Assembly: GCF_964355755.1 (NCBI RefSeq)
Contig: NC_092673.1
Coordinates: 26,109,001 to 26,173,000, forward strand
DNA: 64,000 bases
Reading direction: 5' to 3'
Source of the DNA: Antedon mediterranea
Lineage: Eukaryota > Echinodermata > Crinoidea > Comatulida > Antedonidae
Numbering within the stretch: the first letter of the stretch is position 1; every line of letters begins with the position of its first letter. The translations under genes and the position numbers were made by a program. Shown here one piece after another: positions 24,472 through 35,204 of the stretch. The notes below the pieces were generated by a model. It did not search any database, was not told the origin of the DNA, and saw nothing but the letters and a program-made list of their open reading frames with translations.

Positions 24472-24860
24472 AGTCAATGATGTATTGCTTTGAAGAAGTC
24501 AAACCATTACCTAGTTAAATAATACGCAAAAATGAGTTTGTACAAAAAGGAATAATGTACTGTATTGTCTTTGTCTGTTGGGAGAGCGATATATGGTGTA
24601 ATGCTAAGGGATGTTGGACTTAGTTCGAAACCTGCCTATACCATATTGCGTGTATCCTAACAAGATACTTTAATCACTCATTGACGTATTACTTTGAAGA
24701 AGTCAAACCATTACCTAGTTAAATAATACGGTATGCAAAAATGAGTTTGTACAAATGTATTGTCTGTTGAGAGAGCGATATATGGTGTAATGCTAAGGGA
24801 TGTTGGACTTAGTTCGAGACCTGCCTGTACCATACTGCATGTATCCTAACAAGATACTTT
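24472..24860 (+). repeat. Tandem duplication of about 190-200 bp
   Basis: Copy 1 (24,472-24,671) and copy 2 (24,676-24,860) share GAAGAAGTCAAACCATTACC, GGAGAGCGATATATGGTGTA-like and AAGGGATGTTGGACTTAGTT blocks and both end with GTATCCTAACAAGATACTTT. Copy 2 lacks about 20 bp in the middle. The AGTTCGARACCTG segment resembles a Pol III B box, so the unit may derive from a tRNA-like SINE. Confidence 0.8.
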
Positions 24861-24988
24861 GCTCACATCATGGAAGTATAAAAATAGCATTCATGCTCTC
24901 ATTTTTTCCATGCTCTCATTTCCTCATCCTTTGGATAGGACGTAAAGTTGTTGATCTTATGTTCATACATTGCACATAGAACTGGTAT

Positions 24989-25089
24989 TCAAATATAGTA
25001 GGGATCATCATCCTCGTCCTCTGAGAGAACATTCCGATACTGAAGCATCACCATCATCCAGAAGAAATTAATTGATTGTAAATCAATAT
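24989..25089 (-). CDS. Candidate terminal coding exon with acidic C-terminus
   Basis: Reading on the minus strand after a CTAAG acceptor preceded by a pyrimidine-rich stretch (TTGTCTTGCTGTATTTATCC), the frame stays open for 32 codons and stops with TGA at 24,989. It contains a hydrophobic stretch (NFFWMMVML) followed by QYRNVLSEDEDDDPYYI. The acidic run comes from GAT/GAG codons, so a simple repeat could mimic it. It is in phase with the candidate exon at 26,195-26,267 (codon split G|AT). I do not recognise the family. Confidence 0.3.
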
Positions 25090-25180
25090 CTTAGGATAAA
25101 TACAGCAAGACAACTTTTCCCAATTTATTTTTTAGCTATTGTATAGCTTTAGAGTTCTGTTTCTGTTTTTTTTCATTCAG

Positions 25181-25406
25181 GACTACATTACGAATGAAAA
25201 ATCATTATTTGTTAAATAAAATTTTCAAATAAAGTTAAATTTCAGAAATTTATGTAATATATTCTGTTCACTTTTATTAAGAATATGTAGGACTATAATA
25301 CAAATAAAAAATCATTATTTATGTTATATAAAGTTTTCAAATAAAGTTAAATTTCAATCAGAAATTTATGTAATAGATTCTGTTGACTTTTATTAAGAAC
25401 ATGCAT
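25181..25406 (+). repeat. Tandem duplication, period about 110 bp
   Basis: Two units start at 25,181 and 25,291. Both read GGACTAYA, AAATCATTATTT, TTTTCAAATAAAGTTAAATT, AGAAATTTATGTAATA and CTTTTATTAAGAA. They differ by small insertions and scattered substitutions. Confidence 0.85.
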
Positions 25407-26194
25407 GAACAAGCCGAGTATAATGCACTTTTATATCATTGCTATTGGCAAGTGTCTAGCCTACAAAAACAAATTTAAGCAAAGCAATCACTGTGAATGC
25501 CTCTAAATGAATGAATAATTTTGCCCTTGGAACTGATACTGTCATTTCATCACAATGATATTTAATCCAACTATTGTATAATTATGTAAAGAGCAATTTC
25601 AAAGGAATTCCTACGTATAAAAAGGTATACAATCTATTATTCACTGCATCAACTATTTTATGATACAGAATCTGGGTTATTGAAAGCCAAATAACCGAGT
25701 TAGTACCTTTTATTGTATTATTTAGTTAAAAAGTAGTAAAGGTATACATATACCTATAGATATACTGAATCCATCCATTTATAAATATGAATACATCAAA
25801 GCTTTAGTATATCCTTTTTCTAATTTCGTAGTGTACATTTGGAAATTCATTTTTTTAGTTGTAAATTTCGTAGAATGTTTTTACCAGGATTAACATAAGG
25901 TAAACATATGTGTGGTCTAACCAATGATAAGAGGATTATATTAATTAGAACGCAATGAAATAAATCGTTCACTACATGGAATTATTTAGGTTTTCCAAAG
26001 CCAATGAATCAAGATCAACCAATTACCGTAGCCTACTAATAAATGTAAAACAGCATGAATTGTATAAAATCTTAGATAGCAATAACAGACAAAATGGAAA
26101 AAGAAATGAACTAAATAATTTGTTATGAGCAATACATAACTAGCCCTAAACATAGACTGAAATCCTAAAGGAATGGTTACCATGGAAACTTTAC

Positions 26195-26267
26195 CTGGTG
26201 GTGGATGTATTCTTTCAAATAGCCGGCTCAATCGACGGCTCATCCGTCTGTGAAAACGGAAGCTCAT
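26195..26267 (-). CDS. Candidate coding exon, arginine-rich, with GTAAAG donor
   Basis: Starting from ATG at 26,267 on the minus strand, 24 codons encode an Arg-rich peptide (MSFRFHRRMSRRLSRLFERI, then HPPP) and end in CCACCACCAG|GTAAAG, a good donor. The segment is locally GC-richer than its surroundings. An in-frame stop lies just upstream, so either this ATG is the start or an acceptor (TTGAG) begins the exon. Joined across a 1,105-bp intron to 24,989-25,089 it would give a 57-residue product. This is a prediction only; no homology is recognised. Confidence 0.3.
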
Positions 26268-28527
26268 ATTGTCAATCCTCACTCAATTCAGCTTAGAAAG
26301 CGTGCAATAAAATCGTCTCGTAATTATCCAGATTGATAGATAAATAGTATTTAATAGATTCCTATAGAGTTGTAATATTGTTTCTAATACACGACACTAT
26401 AACTTCTCATGATTGTTATTAACTTGTATGACAGTTCACAAAACCTCATACAGTATATGCAAACATACACTTCAACTGCAGATTTAGACTGAACCATTCA
26501 GTATACAGGGGTGTGATCTATCTAATTATCTTTTCTGAGTTTTCATTCAAAATTATGCAGCTTGCTAAAGGATTGGGATTGTCATTTCAAGTTGTGCGCG
26601 ATAACAAATCTTTAATGTAATTTTAACATACAATACAAAATCCTCATAAAATATATGACGTGATACGATAGAATTGAGTTGAACCATTTTGAGTGATTTT
26701 CCATTTTATCGTCACAAGCTGCAACAGTGCCTATAATTCTAATAATATGAATTCACAGTATGTTAACAGATATTGTACTGGTATTTTGGACACAATAAAA
26801 TAATTTAAAGTGGCTGCTGTTCAAGTTAGTTTTCAGCTAAATACCTTGAATAATAAACGGTACACTGCTGAATATGTATGAACAATTAATTAATTAAGGA
26901 ACATTATTGTTAGGTATTGTAGTTTTCTGCTGTTGAAACTAATTATTAGGCTAAATTTTTAAAAAACACACATAATTTCACATCCACTCTCACACACAAT
27001 TAAAAAAAATTGTGGTATTATAAACAAATCATGAAATTTTTTTGTATTTTCAAGGTCGTCAGGGTTTTTTTTTTAGTGGAAATGATGACTGAACTTTTAA
27101 CAACTTAAATCATTCTCATGTTTATTAGAACAGCCAACAATAAAGACCTTCACAAAAATATAAAAACCCTAGATGTGAAACAATTTATTCATTTGGCACT
27201 ATCAAAAGTTGTTGATTTATGGATTGATGATTTCAATGTTAATTTTACATACATCCATAAATGTTTTATTAAAACAGCACATCAATTGTATCTAGATATC
27301 TAGAGCAATGTATTCCGTACAAATCATGCATTTATATTTTAACAACATTTGCAAATAATGTTTAAAGCTCAACCTACATTTGTCAATTTTAGTCTATGCT
27401 AACTTTAAATCAACTATAAAAGGCTATAGCTTAGAACCTCTTTTGAAACATTCCTATTCAGAGAACACCCTTATTAATCCGGGGACACAAATTGTGAAAA
27501 GAAAGAGGCCGTCATACTACTTCTAACCTCTATTGAGGGGACACCCCTATCATGTAAGTGTGTACCCCTGTAAGAGGACACTTTCTGGCTATCCAAGATG
27601 TCCCTTAATATTAATATATATCTTATTTTGTTATTTAAACAAAAGATTTCAATAGATCTTACGTTTTCTAGACACCCCTGATAAAGTATTGTGATACAAT
27701 TCTTATTTAAATTCATACAAGATCAATTTATTTGTGATGGAAAGAAAAACTCCAATTGCTGCAACATTTCAAGCCATCTTTCAGGTCATATTCCTCATTG
27801 TCAAATTGCAACAACAATTTTTAATTGAAAGATCTTTAGATTACTTGTTCAACTACTATTTTAAGCCTCATCGTATCGAACTCCCTCGATGAACGTTTTC
27901 TAGCGATGAGATCATTAACAGTTCGCAATATAATCAGATCACACTGAATCAGTAACGAGCAGTCAGGTGTGCCAGCATGGTGAAAATGATAAGATGATTT
28001 TCAAAAACATCTGAGGTATCAGCTACAACAGACAAATTGTCGAGAAACACACCGGGGAGCTTGCCTGTATAATCCAGTCATCAGTTGATAAAATCCATAA
28101 TGAAACAATTAAGATATTATAGAGGGCACTATGTAAGCATGGGAACACTTTCAGCAAGCCAACTGAATGGTTAAATGGTATAGAATTGAGGTTATAAGTC
28201 TGTAGCCCTGGGTTCAATATCCATCAAATAGTTGAGAAAGATTATTTAGAGGGTTCTATTTAGGAATAGATAATTCTGAGAATTGTGTCAACTGCGCATG
28301 ACTGGATTACAAAACAGCTGATGTTCGATTCTACCAGTAGATAAAATGCTAGCCTGTAAGTGATAGTTAATAAAGGTCTTAGTAAAGAGGTCCAACACAT
28401 TTATTTATGAGGCCTGGTTGTGTGAACAAAAGGTTAACGTTATTGGCTCTAAACTACAATTACAATCCTGTTGGTGCAGTACCCGCTGCTTACTTGGGCT
28501 CGAATCTAACCACTAGCCATCAGCGCA
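26268..28527. other. No clear gene; degenerate repeats and a tRNA-like patch
   Basis: At 27,455-27,600 short blocks such as AGAGAACACCCTTATTAA, GAGGGGACACCCCTAT and AAGAGGACACTTTCTGG look like an old tandem repeat of a GGACACCYCT motif. At 28,165-28,230 AATGGTTAAATGGTATAGAA followed by GGGTTCAATATCC resembles degenerate Pol III A and B boxes. A 54-codon open minus frame at 27,839-28,000 has no recognised family. Confidence 0.35.
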
Positions 28528-28600
28528 AGCTCGGTGGTCTAGAGGTATGAACGCCAGGCTAGTGATCTGGAGGTCGTGGGTTTGAGTCCCACCCAAAAAC
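28528..28600 (+). pseudogene. tRNA-like pseudogene, anticodon AGT
   Basis: The anticodon arm (CCAGG/TCTGG, loop CTAGTGA, anticodon AGT, Thr) and the T arm (GTGGG/CCCAC, loop TTTGAGT) pair perfectly. The A box (GGTGGTCTAGAGG) and B box are recognisable. The acceptor stem hardly pairs (AGCTCGG against CCAAAAA), so it is a pseudogene or a SINE head. Its T loop TTTGAGT is the same unusual loop as in the tRNA-like gene at 24.1 kb. Confidence 0.5.
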
Positions 28601-28764
28601 TAAAGTATTCTCAAATGTATTTGGTATAAAGTACAAATTACGTCAGAGTAGGGCAAAATCACCTAATTACTCAACTCCCTGACGAAAAACTACAAATACA
28701 GGCGCTATTTTTCCAATGTATTCTGTTTTTATTCAAACATGGCAGATGTTCTCATTTCTCTTGA

Positions 28765-29847
28765 ATGACTATGATGATGATATATATTGCCCAGTCTACT
28801 ACTATGATTGACATAATACAATCACTGTACAGCTCAACGAAAGCATACCTTGCTGACGACGATCCCAGTGATGATAAGTTCGAAACATCTTCTGGTGTGC
28901 GACAGAGTGGTATTGAGAGTACCAGCATGTGTAACCAATATTTTGATTACGTTATTAGAGTGTTCAAATCGTGCTCAAAGATGTAAAGCACCGTCAAGGG
29001 GCATCTATGACGACTTTGAAAGTGGCTATGCTGACGACTTTGCTGTAAGCTCCTGGTCACAAGAAGAACTGCAAACCATTGTGAACATCTTGAATGAAGT
29101 TTGTCTGGAATTTGGTCTAAGAATTAGTGCCCCAAAAACAGAAACCATTATATGGAACTGGAAAGAGGAAGTTGAAGAATACCCAAGATGCATCATACAA
29201 ATTGGCAGCATACACATTAACAACGTAACACACTTTAGATACCTTGGTGTATGGGCTACCTACAATGATGTTCATATTGGAGATCAAGAAGTAAAATACA
29301 GAATCAATTCAGCCAAAGGAGCATTTGCAGAGAATAGGGCATTGCTTACCAACAGAACAATCCACCTACAAACAAGAATGATGTTTCTTAATGGTCTAGT
29401 TAGGAGTAGACTCACCTATATGGTTGCCATGCTTGGAGGGCAACAGGAAGTGAAATGTCCAAACCTAGCACAACATACAAAACCTTCCTAAGAATAATGC
29501 TAGTGAATGGCTTTCAAAGGGTCTGCCCACCAAACCATGTAGACATATCCTCAGATGAAGAAACAGATGAAAACTATATAGACTGGCGTTACGTAATTGA
29601 TAATGACGATCTCTACAAAATTACTGGCTGTCAACCGCTAGAAGAATATGTCTACAAGCAACAATTCAACTGGATCGGACATGTAATAAGAAAAGAAAAT
29701 GAAGATCCTACAGAAATTCTTACTTTTCACACAACACAAAATAAACGAAGAGGTCGGAAGATACCATCATTACTTGATAGAGTTGTACTACAAAGTCAAA
29801 TTACTAGATGCAACTTCATTGGAGCCTGCTTCAACAGAAATGTATAA
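28765..29847 (+). pseudogene. 5'-truncated, frameshifted non-LTR (RTE-like) reverse transcriptase
   Basis: Three consecutive plus-strand pieces in alternating frames form the C-terminal half of a LINE reverse transcriptase. Piece 1 (to the stop at 28,984) has FETSSGVRQSGIES, the RT block normally GVRQGxxxSP. Piece 2 (to 29,491) has the catalytic YADDFAV, then GLRISAPKTE and FRYLGVW, followed by thumb-like sequence with NRTIHLQTRMMFLNGLVRSR. Piece 3 (29,455-29,847) has DWRYVIDNDDLYKITG and FNWIGHVIRKENEDP, as in the tail of RTE-type elements. Two frameshifts, and the loss of everything upstream including the endonuclease, make it inactive. The family name is from motif memory. Confidence 0.8.
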
Positions 29848-32020
29848 TTCCCAGCAATGTTTTAACTGTATATATGAACTGTTTTATAAGTTGTTTTGTG
29901 ACTGTGCAATTTGGTAGTACTGTAGTCACTCTCGTACTGTACATTTAAAAGTAACACATCCAAATGCCAACTTTAAGTCAATGGCTACAAGATGTCTCTG
30001 TGAGACGGTTATTTGAACCAGTACCAGTACCAGTACCACAGACGGTGTATCTTTGACCCATCTGCTATTACATCTTTACATATTTGCCGAATGCATGTTA
30101 AATTTGGTTAAAATTTCTTTTTCAAAAAAAGTGAATGTATTGAGTACAAAGGCTTTTGTACTGTGGTTAATATAGACACATGGATATTAGGTTTCTGTGA
30201 AAATAAAGGGTGTTGGCCAACATTAAAAATAGTATTAACTTTTATATTCAAAAGAAATATAATACAGTACATAGGATAAACAATAATAAACACTTTATTT
30301 TGAATTGGAAGATCGTTCACAAACAAAATGTATTCATCGATGAGGCCATTATGAAAAAAATACAATGAAAAAATAAACTATCACAACTATCAACATGTAT
30401 TACTGTAAAAATTATAAATGTATTTAATGAATTAATTTCTTCACATTTGTTTATTGTATTATATACCACATTACAAAAATGACATTATATTTATACACAT
30501 AATACATATTGAAAATTATGGTTCAAGTGTTTATGACGTAATAGTCTATTCAATACCTCCAAAATGTTTTATAATTTTTTTTGTTTATGTATTAACATGT
30601 ATTAAATAATAAATAAGTTTTAATTAATTTAATTCATTATTCATGAATTATTAGGAATTAAGAAAAGGTCAAGCAACCTACATCCAGTTGCCTACCATCA
30701 TTTTTAAACATATCATCCTACCAAACGAATGCATGATTTCAATATAGTATTGAGGGCAGTGTCTATGATAGCTGCTTCATCACAGAGTGATCTAATTTAT
30801 TATTTGTAGGTTAAATTCATGAACAATGTAAATGTAAATAATAAACCATGATGATATAGTACAAAGTATGATGTAAATCAAAGAACTAGAATGATTAAAT
30901 AAATAAAAAAATAAATATAGTAAATAAATCAAATCATAATCCTTAATATAGATTTATTTACAATGTATTTCAATCATATAAAATTATCGGGAATGACAAT
31001 TAAAATAAAAGTCATTACATAAACTACATACTCATAACATCAGAGTTAATGACAATCTAGTAGCCCAAAATAAGAACGTTTTCACCGAACACACACTTTA
31101 CCACTTTGCCATGTTAAAAATAACTAATCTACCCCGTTTACTTTAGTTTTTGGTATCCACAAAATGAATTACACCAACAGTGGTGACATGGATTAATAAT
31201 AATAAAACCAGAATTGAATTAAATTACAATTAGAGCAATTAGAAACATTTGAACCAGAAAACCATATTTATATAACAATATTGCATAAAAGAAATAACCA
31301 CAATAGCGCCCTCAATTTATTTAATTTATGCAGGCAACTTTTATTTGGTCCATAGAGGGCATACTAACATACATTTTAAGTCAGATAATGTTTAAAAAAT
31401 TTTAAAAACATTGTATAAAAAATGTATTTTTGTAAATCTGGTATCTAAATTCAGGCGTGGGATCATAAGTAAATTACTAAAATGTGCATTATTGCATAAT
31501 CAAATACAAGTTCGTAATAACACATTCATAATAAATCTCAAAATAATGAAGTGTGAGTTTACAATTATTCAAAGCCAATGAACCAAGATAGCATAGAAAA
31601 TTAATCATTTAGCAAGCAATAAGATTCGTCTTTTCTCAAAAGAGGCAAACATCATCATGGGCTGGGCTATAGTTGTGTATATTTATCATACTTTCACTGT
31701 TGATCTTCTGTAGTTTTAAATTGCAGAAGATATTTTAGATGAATTTTGAGGAATTGACAATGAAACCAGTCATGAAATGTCAAGATTGTTTAACCAAGTC
31801 CAAAATGTGAAGATTGTAAAAATCATATTAATGAACATTATGACTTTGACTGACTGATTAAAAGAGTTGTGTACAAGAATTGATTCACAAGAGTGAGAAT
31901 TCTAGTAGGATCATGAAAGTTGGTTGGCAGCTGAAGGGGAAGCACTAGGGGGTGTGTTCCTCTTAGTGACGGATTAAAAAAAAGAACTTGTTTTATCTAT
32001 TTTTGACAACACTAGACTTA
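29848..32020. other. No gene recognised
   Basis: It begins with what may be the 3' untranslated end of the LINE remnant. A short (CAGTAC)n microsatellite lies at about 30,018-30,042. The rest is AT-rich with short frames only. Confidence 0.5.
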
Positions 32021-32176
32021 AAGCCCTGTCTACACTATTAAACTTTGTGACAAAAAAAATGATGTGCCCATATATGGACATGATGTCATATCACTACCAT
32101 ATTTGCGCATTTCACTATCATATTTGGGCACATCACACTTCTTTGTCAAACTAGTTTGATAGTATAGACAGAGCTT
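32021..32176 (+). mobile_element. Family A foldback MITE, full length
   Basis: Both ends are present: AAGCCCTGTCTACACTATTA on the left and ATAGTATAGACAGAGCTT on the right. Inside are GATGTGCCCATATATGGACA TGATG and two internal units (ATATCACTACCATATTTGCG and CACTATCATATTTGGGC). The 62-residue minus frame here is only the repeat. Confidence 0.9.
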
Positions 32177-32985
32177 AAAGATATTTTGTGAAGGCCTTCT
32201 CACATACACCAATAACAAATGTTTTATTTACGTAAAACTACAATTTTTATTTCCCAACTTATTACTCAAATATGACAAAATGATATTTCAAACATAGACA
32301 ACAACATAATATATTTAAAGAAATGACGTCACGTTAAATTTTAGTATTCCCTGTGCATCCAGTAAGTTTAATATTTCCGTTTGATCTGTAACATTTCACT
32401 GTACAATCAATAACTAAATGTTTTGCATTCGCAGACATTACTGACTCCAAAACAGCTATTTATTTTTGACAGAAGGCAATATTAAACGATGTTTATATCA
32501 GACATATACATTGACTCATGACATTTGTATGTGTTTTGTCTTTTATAAGTTTAGGATAAATAATGATAAATTTGTCTATGTGTGTCGACAAATTTTTGTT
32601 TTTCTTTTTAAATAAATCACACATAATTCTGGTTTATTTATATATGCTATGTATGAAAAATTTGTACATTTCTTAAATTCAAAATATGTCGATCTGGAAA
32701 TCTGACAATTAATGAAGTTGAATAATATTTATTTTTTAAACCATGTCACAATAAATCCCTCTCAATGTTTATTTTCACACCAAACAGCAAATATATGACA
32801 TCATTACAAGATGAAAAAACTTATACCAACAGGTCCATCAGCAATTTCACACACAAGTCCTTACAATATAAATCAACCTTGAATCGATCCAGTACAATTT
32901 TATTTTGTCCTGTTTTAACATTTCACTGATTTTAAATTATTGTATAGTTTTTTGTACTTGTAACTATTGTAATCATGTTATTTCT

Positions 32986-33135
32986 AAAGATCTGTCTACG
33001 CTATCAAACTTTGTGTGACAAAAAAATGTTGTGTGCCCATATATAGACATGATGATATTATATCACTACCATCTTTGGGCATATCACTACCATATTTGAA
33101 CATATCACTACCATAGTTGGGCACATCTTTGTATT
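32986..33135 (+). mobile_element. Family A MITE with three internal units, right end lost
   Basis: It starts AAGATCTGTCTACGCTATCA and carries three successive internal units: ATATCACTACCATCTTTGGG, ATATCACTACCATATTTGAA and ATATCACTACCATAGTTGGG. It stops at GGGCACATCTTTG without the right terminal repeat. Confidence 0.85.
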
Positions 33136-33720
33136 TAAGGAACTTGAAATCTCAGAATGCTTGAAACCCAGGATCTTACACTTAACCCAACAACTAATCT
33201 TCTAACAATGCATATTTTTTATTTTTAAAATTTCATTTTTTTTTATAGAAAATCAATCCCTGAAGGTTTAGTTTTATTACAATTCACGCCATGTCGCCTA
33301 ACATAATCATAATCTCTGTCAATTAGTAATGGCTGATGATTATATTCCGCATCAAATCCCTGATTATGTGCGATATCTATGTTCACTACCACAATATATA
33401 CATCATATAATCACTCATTGTAAAACATAATTTCTTACAACAATATTTACAAGAGATTGATTAATTTTTAATCTCCAATGTTTATCTCTAGTATTAGAAT
33501 TGGTATTGCAGGGAAATTTCTTTTATAATTAAATTCTGAATCTTGGTCTATATCCTAACCTATATTTGTTACTAAAATATAATATAGATTTACTAATAAA
33601 AACTTTATAGAAAGTAGTAGGCCCTATATATTAACATACATACATGAAAATGTATTATAATATATAATTACTAATTTAACACATCCAATGTGTGTAGGTT
33701 AAAGAAGACTTAAAAAGACG

Positions 33721-33752
<32 letters not shown>
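33721..33752 (+). repeat. (GACT)n microsatellite
   Basis: The segment is GGACTGACGGACTGACTGAC followed by GACTGACTGAC, with period 4. Confidence 0.9.
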
Positions 33753-33753
<1 letters not shown>

Positions 33754-33777
33754 CAAACAATACTGAAGGTTTCTTCA

Positions 33778-33903
33778 GATCTGTCTACACTATCAAACTT
33801 CATGTGACAACTAAATGTGATGTGCTCAATGGACATGATAACGTCATAGCACTACCATATTTGTGAGTAACATACTTTTTTGTCAAACTAGTTTGATAGT
33901 GAA
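33778..33903 (+). mobile_element. Family A MITE, short copy
   Basis: It begins GATCTGTCTACACTATCAAA and ends GTCAAACTAGTTTGATAGTG. One internal unit (AGCACTACCATATTTGTG) remains and both outermost ends are degraded. Confidence 0.8.
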
Positions 33904-33980
33904 AACATTTCTTCTGGTTTCGATTCGTATAATAATATAAGTAGTTCTTTGATAGTAAACCAATAATAAAACTTACGTTG

Positions 33981-34024
33981 GCAAGACAGTTTCGTCAAGC
34001 TGTCAGCTTGACTTCTTCAGTTGC
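33981..34024 (-). ncRNA. Hammerhead-ribozyme-like motif (candidate)
   Basis: On the minus strand, GCAA is followed by CTGAAGA (fits CUGANGA), one extra A, an 8-bp perfect hairpin (GTCAAGCT/AGCTTGAC, loop GAC), GAAAC, TGTC and TTGC. GCAA and TTGC would pair as stem I, and the GTC triplet sits where hammerheads cleave. Against a working ribozyme: the extra A before stem II, and a stem III of at most 2 bp with a one-base loop. Penelope-like elements and retrozymes carry hammerheads with very short stem III, so this could be the tail of such a retroelement. No coding part was found beside it. Confidence 0.3.
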
Positions 34025-34548
34025 TATGATGCGTTATGGCGCCGACTGGCCTCCTTTCCAGCCACTAGATGATTTTGTTGTGTAGCCTAGGGGACCAGTC
34101 GTCGTCAGAAGCTGATCGTAAATGTGAGATAGTTGGTGCGCGCCTTCGTCTCTATTCATCTTTGTAATTTTATTTAGATAGCTTGATAAGAATGTGAAAT
34201 GATAAAATTAAGACAGTATTGATAGCCTTTAGATAGCAAATGTTTTAACAGTATGCTTATTGTGACGGCCTGTAATTGTTTAGACCAATAAGATTATTGG
34301 TATTTGAAAATAAAACAGATGCAATCTATTGACTATTTTGTGATATAAATATTCACAAAATCTCAACACTGATTTTATCAATCAAGTTTCTTTTTTTTTT
34401 AAATATATAAATTACATATTCACAATCATATTCAATTTTTAATGCTGTGCAAGACCATATTTTCCTTTTAATTTTCAATAAAATACATACTACTTGCTTA
34501 CTTACAGACATTTTAGGCCTATAGAGTTCTGCAGTGCTGACGGCCCAA

Positions 34549-34860
34549 CGGTAGGTGGTGCTGCGTGGTTGCTAGCAAAAAATGCGTTCAACCTGCCTGA
34601 GTGACTCCAAGGTCACCAATGGTTTGGAATAGGCTCAGTGAAGTAGTTATTTTAATAATTTTTAATAAAAACAAACTAAAATTTCAAAAGATCACTAATT
34701 ATTTGTTTTTAATAATATATTTATTCTTAACTACAGTTTAGGCTTAAAAAAATCAAGCTAAGATACATATAGAAATACAGATCTAGTATATAGTTTATCA
34801 ACATAGTAGCGTTGAACGCATTTTTTGGTTGGCTAGCAACCACGCAGCGCCATCTATCAT
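34549..34860. mobile_element. Foldback MITE with 45-50 bp terminal inverted repeats
   Basis: The left arm (34,549-34,592) contains GCTGCGTGGTTGCTAGC, then AAAAAATGCGTTCAAC. The right arm (34,811-34,860) is its inverse, GTTGAACGCATTTTTT, then GCTAGCAACCACGCAGC, with a 5-bp insertion GGTTG. The 218 bp between are AT-rich and non-coding. No target duplication is evident and the outer boundary is uncertain by a few bases. Confidence 0.7.
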
Positions 34861-35204
34861 TGTGACGTCACAACGCAGAACATGGAAGTACTGTAGCAGC
34901 AATAAAAATGAATATTGGTACAAAATTTTATCTATATATAAATATTTCTCTAACATGGACTTGTTAAGAAAGAAAATGTCAGAATTAAATATTAAGCATG
35001 ATGGGTTATATACTAGATTATCCCGTCTATCAAAATTAGATTCATGAATATGCATGTGGGCGACATACAGTAAACCACTATCAAGACATTATAATATGAG
35101 GCATGTAAATTTGACAAGTGGACTACTGTCAGTAATTTCAAGCAGTATATTTGGTATTTCTTTGCTTTGAATTTCGTCAACACAAAATCAAATACAATCT
35201 TATA

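Noticed and set aside
34829-35047. 72-residue plus frame with a protein-like tail (MDLLRKKMSELNIKHDGLYT)
   Set aside because: It starts inside the right arm of the foldback MITE, a minus-strand frame covers the same DNA, and I recognise no family.
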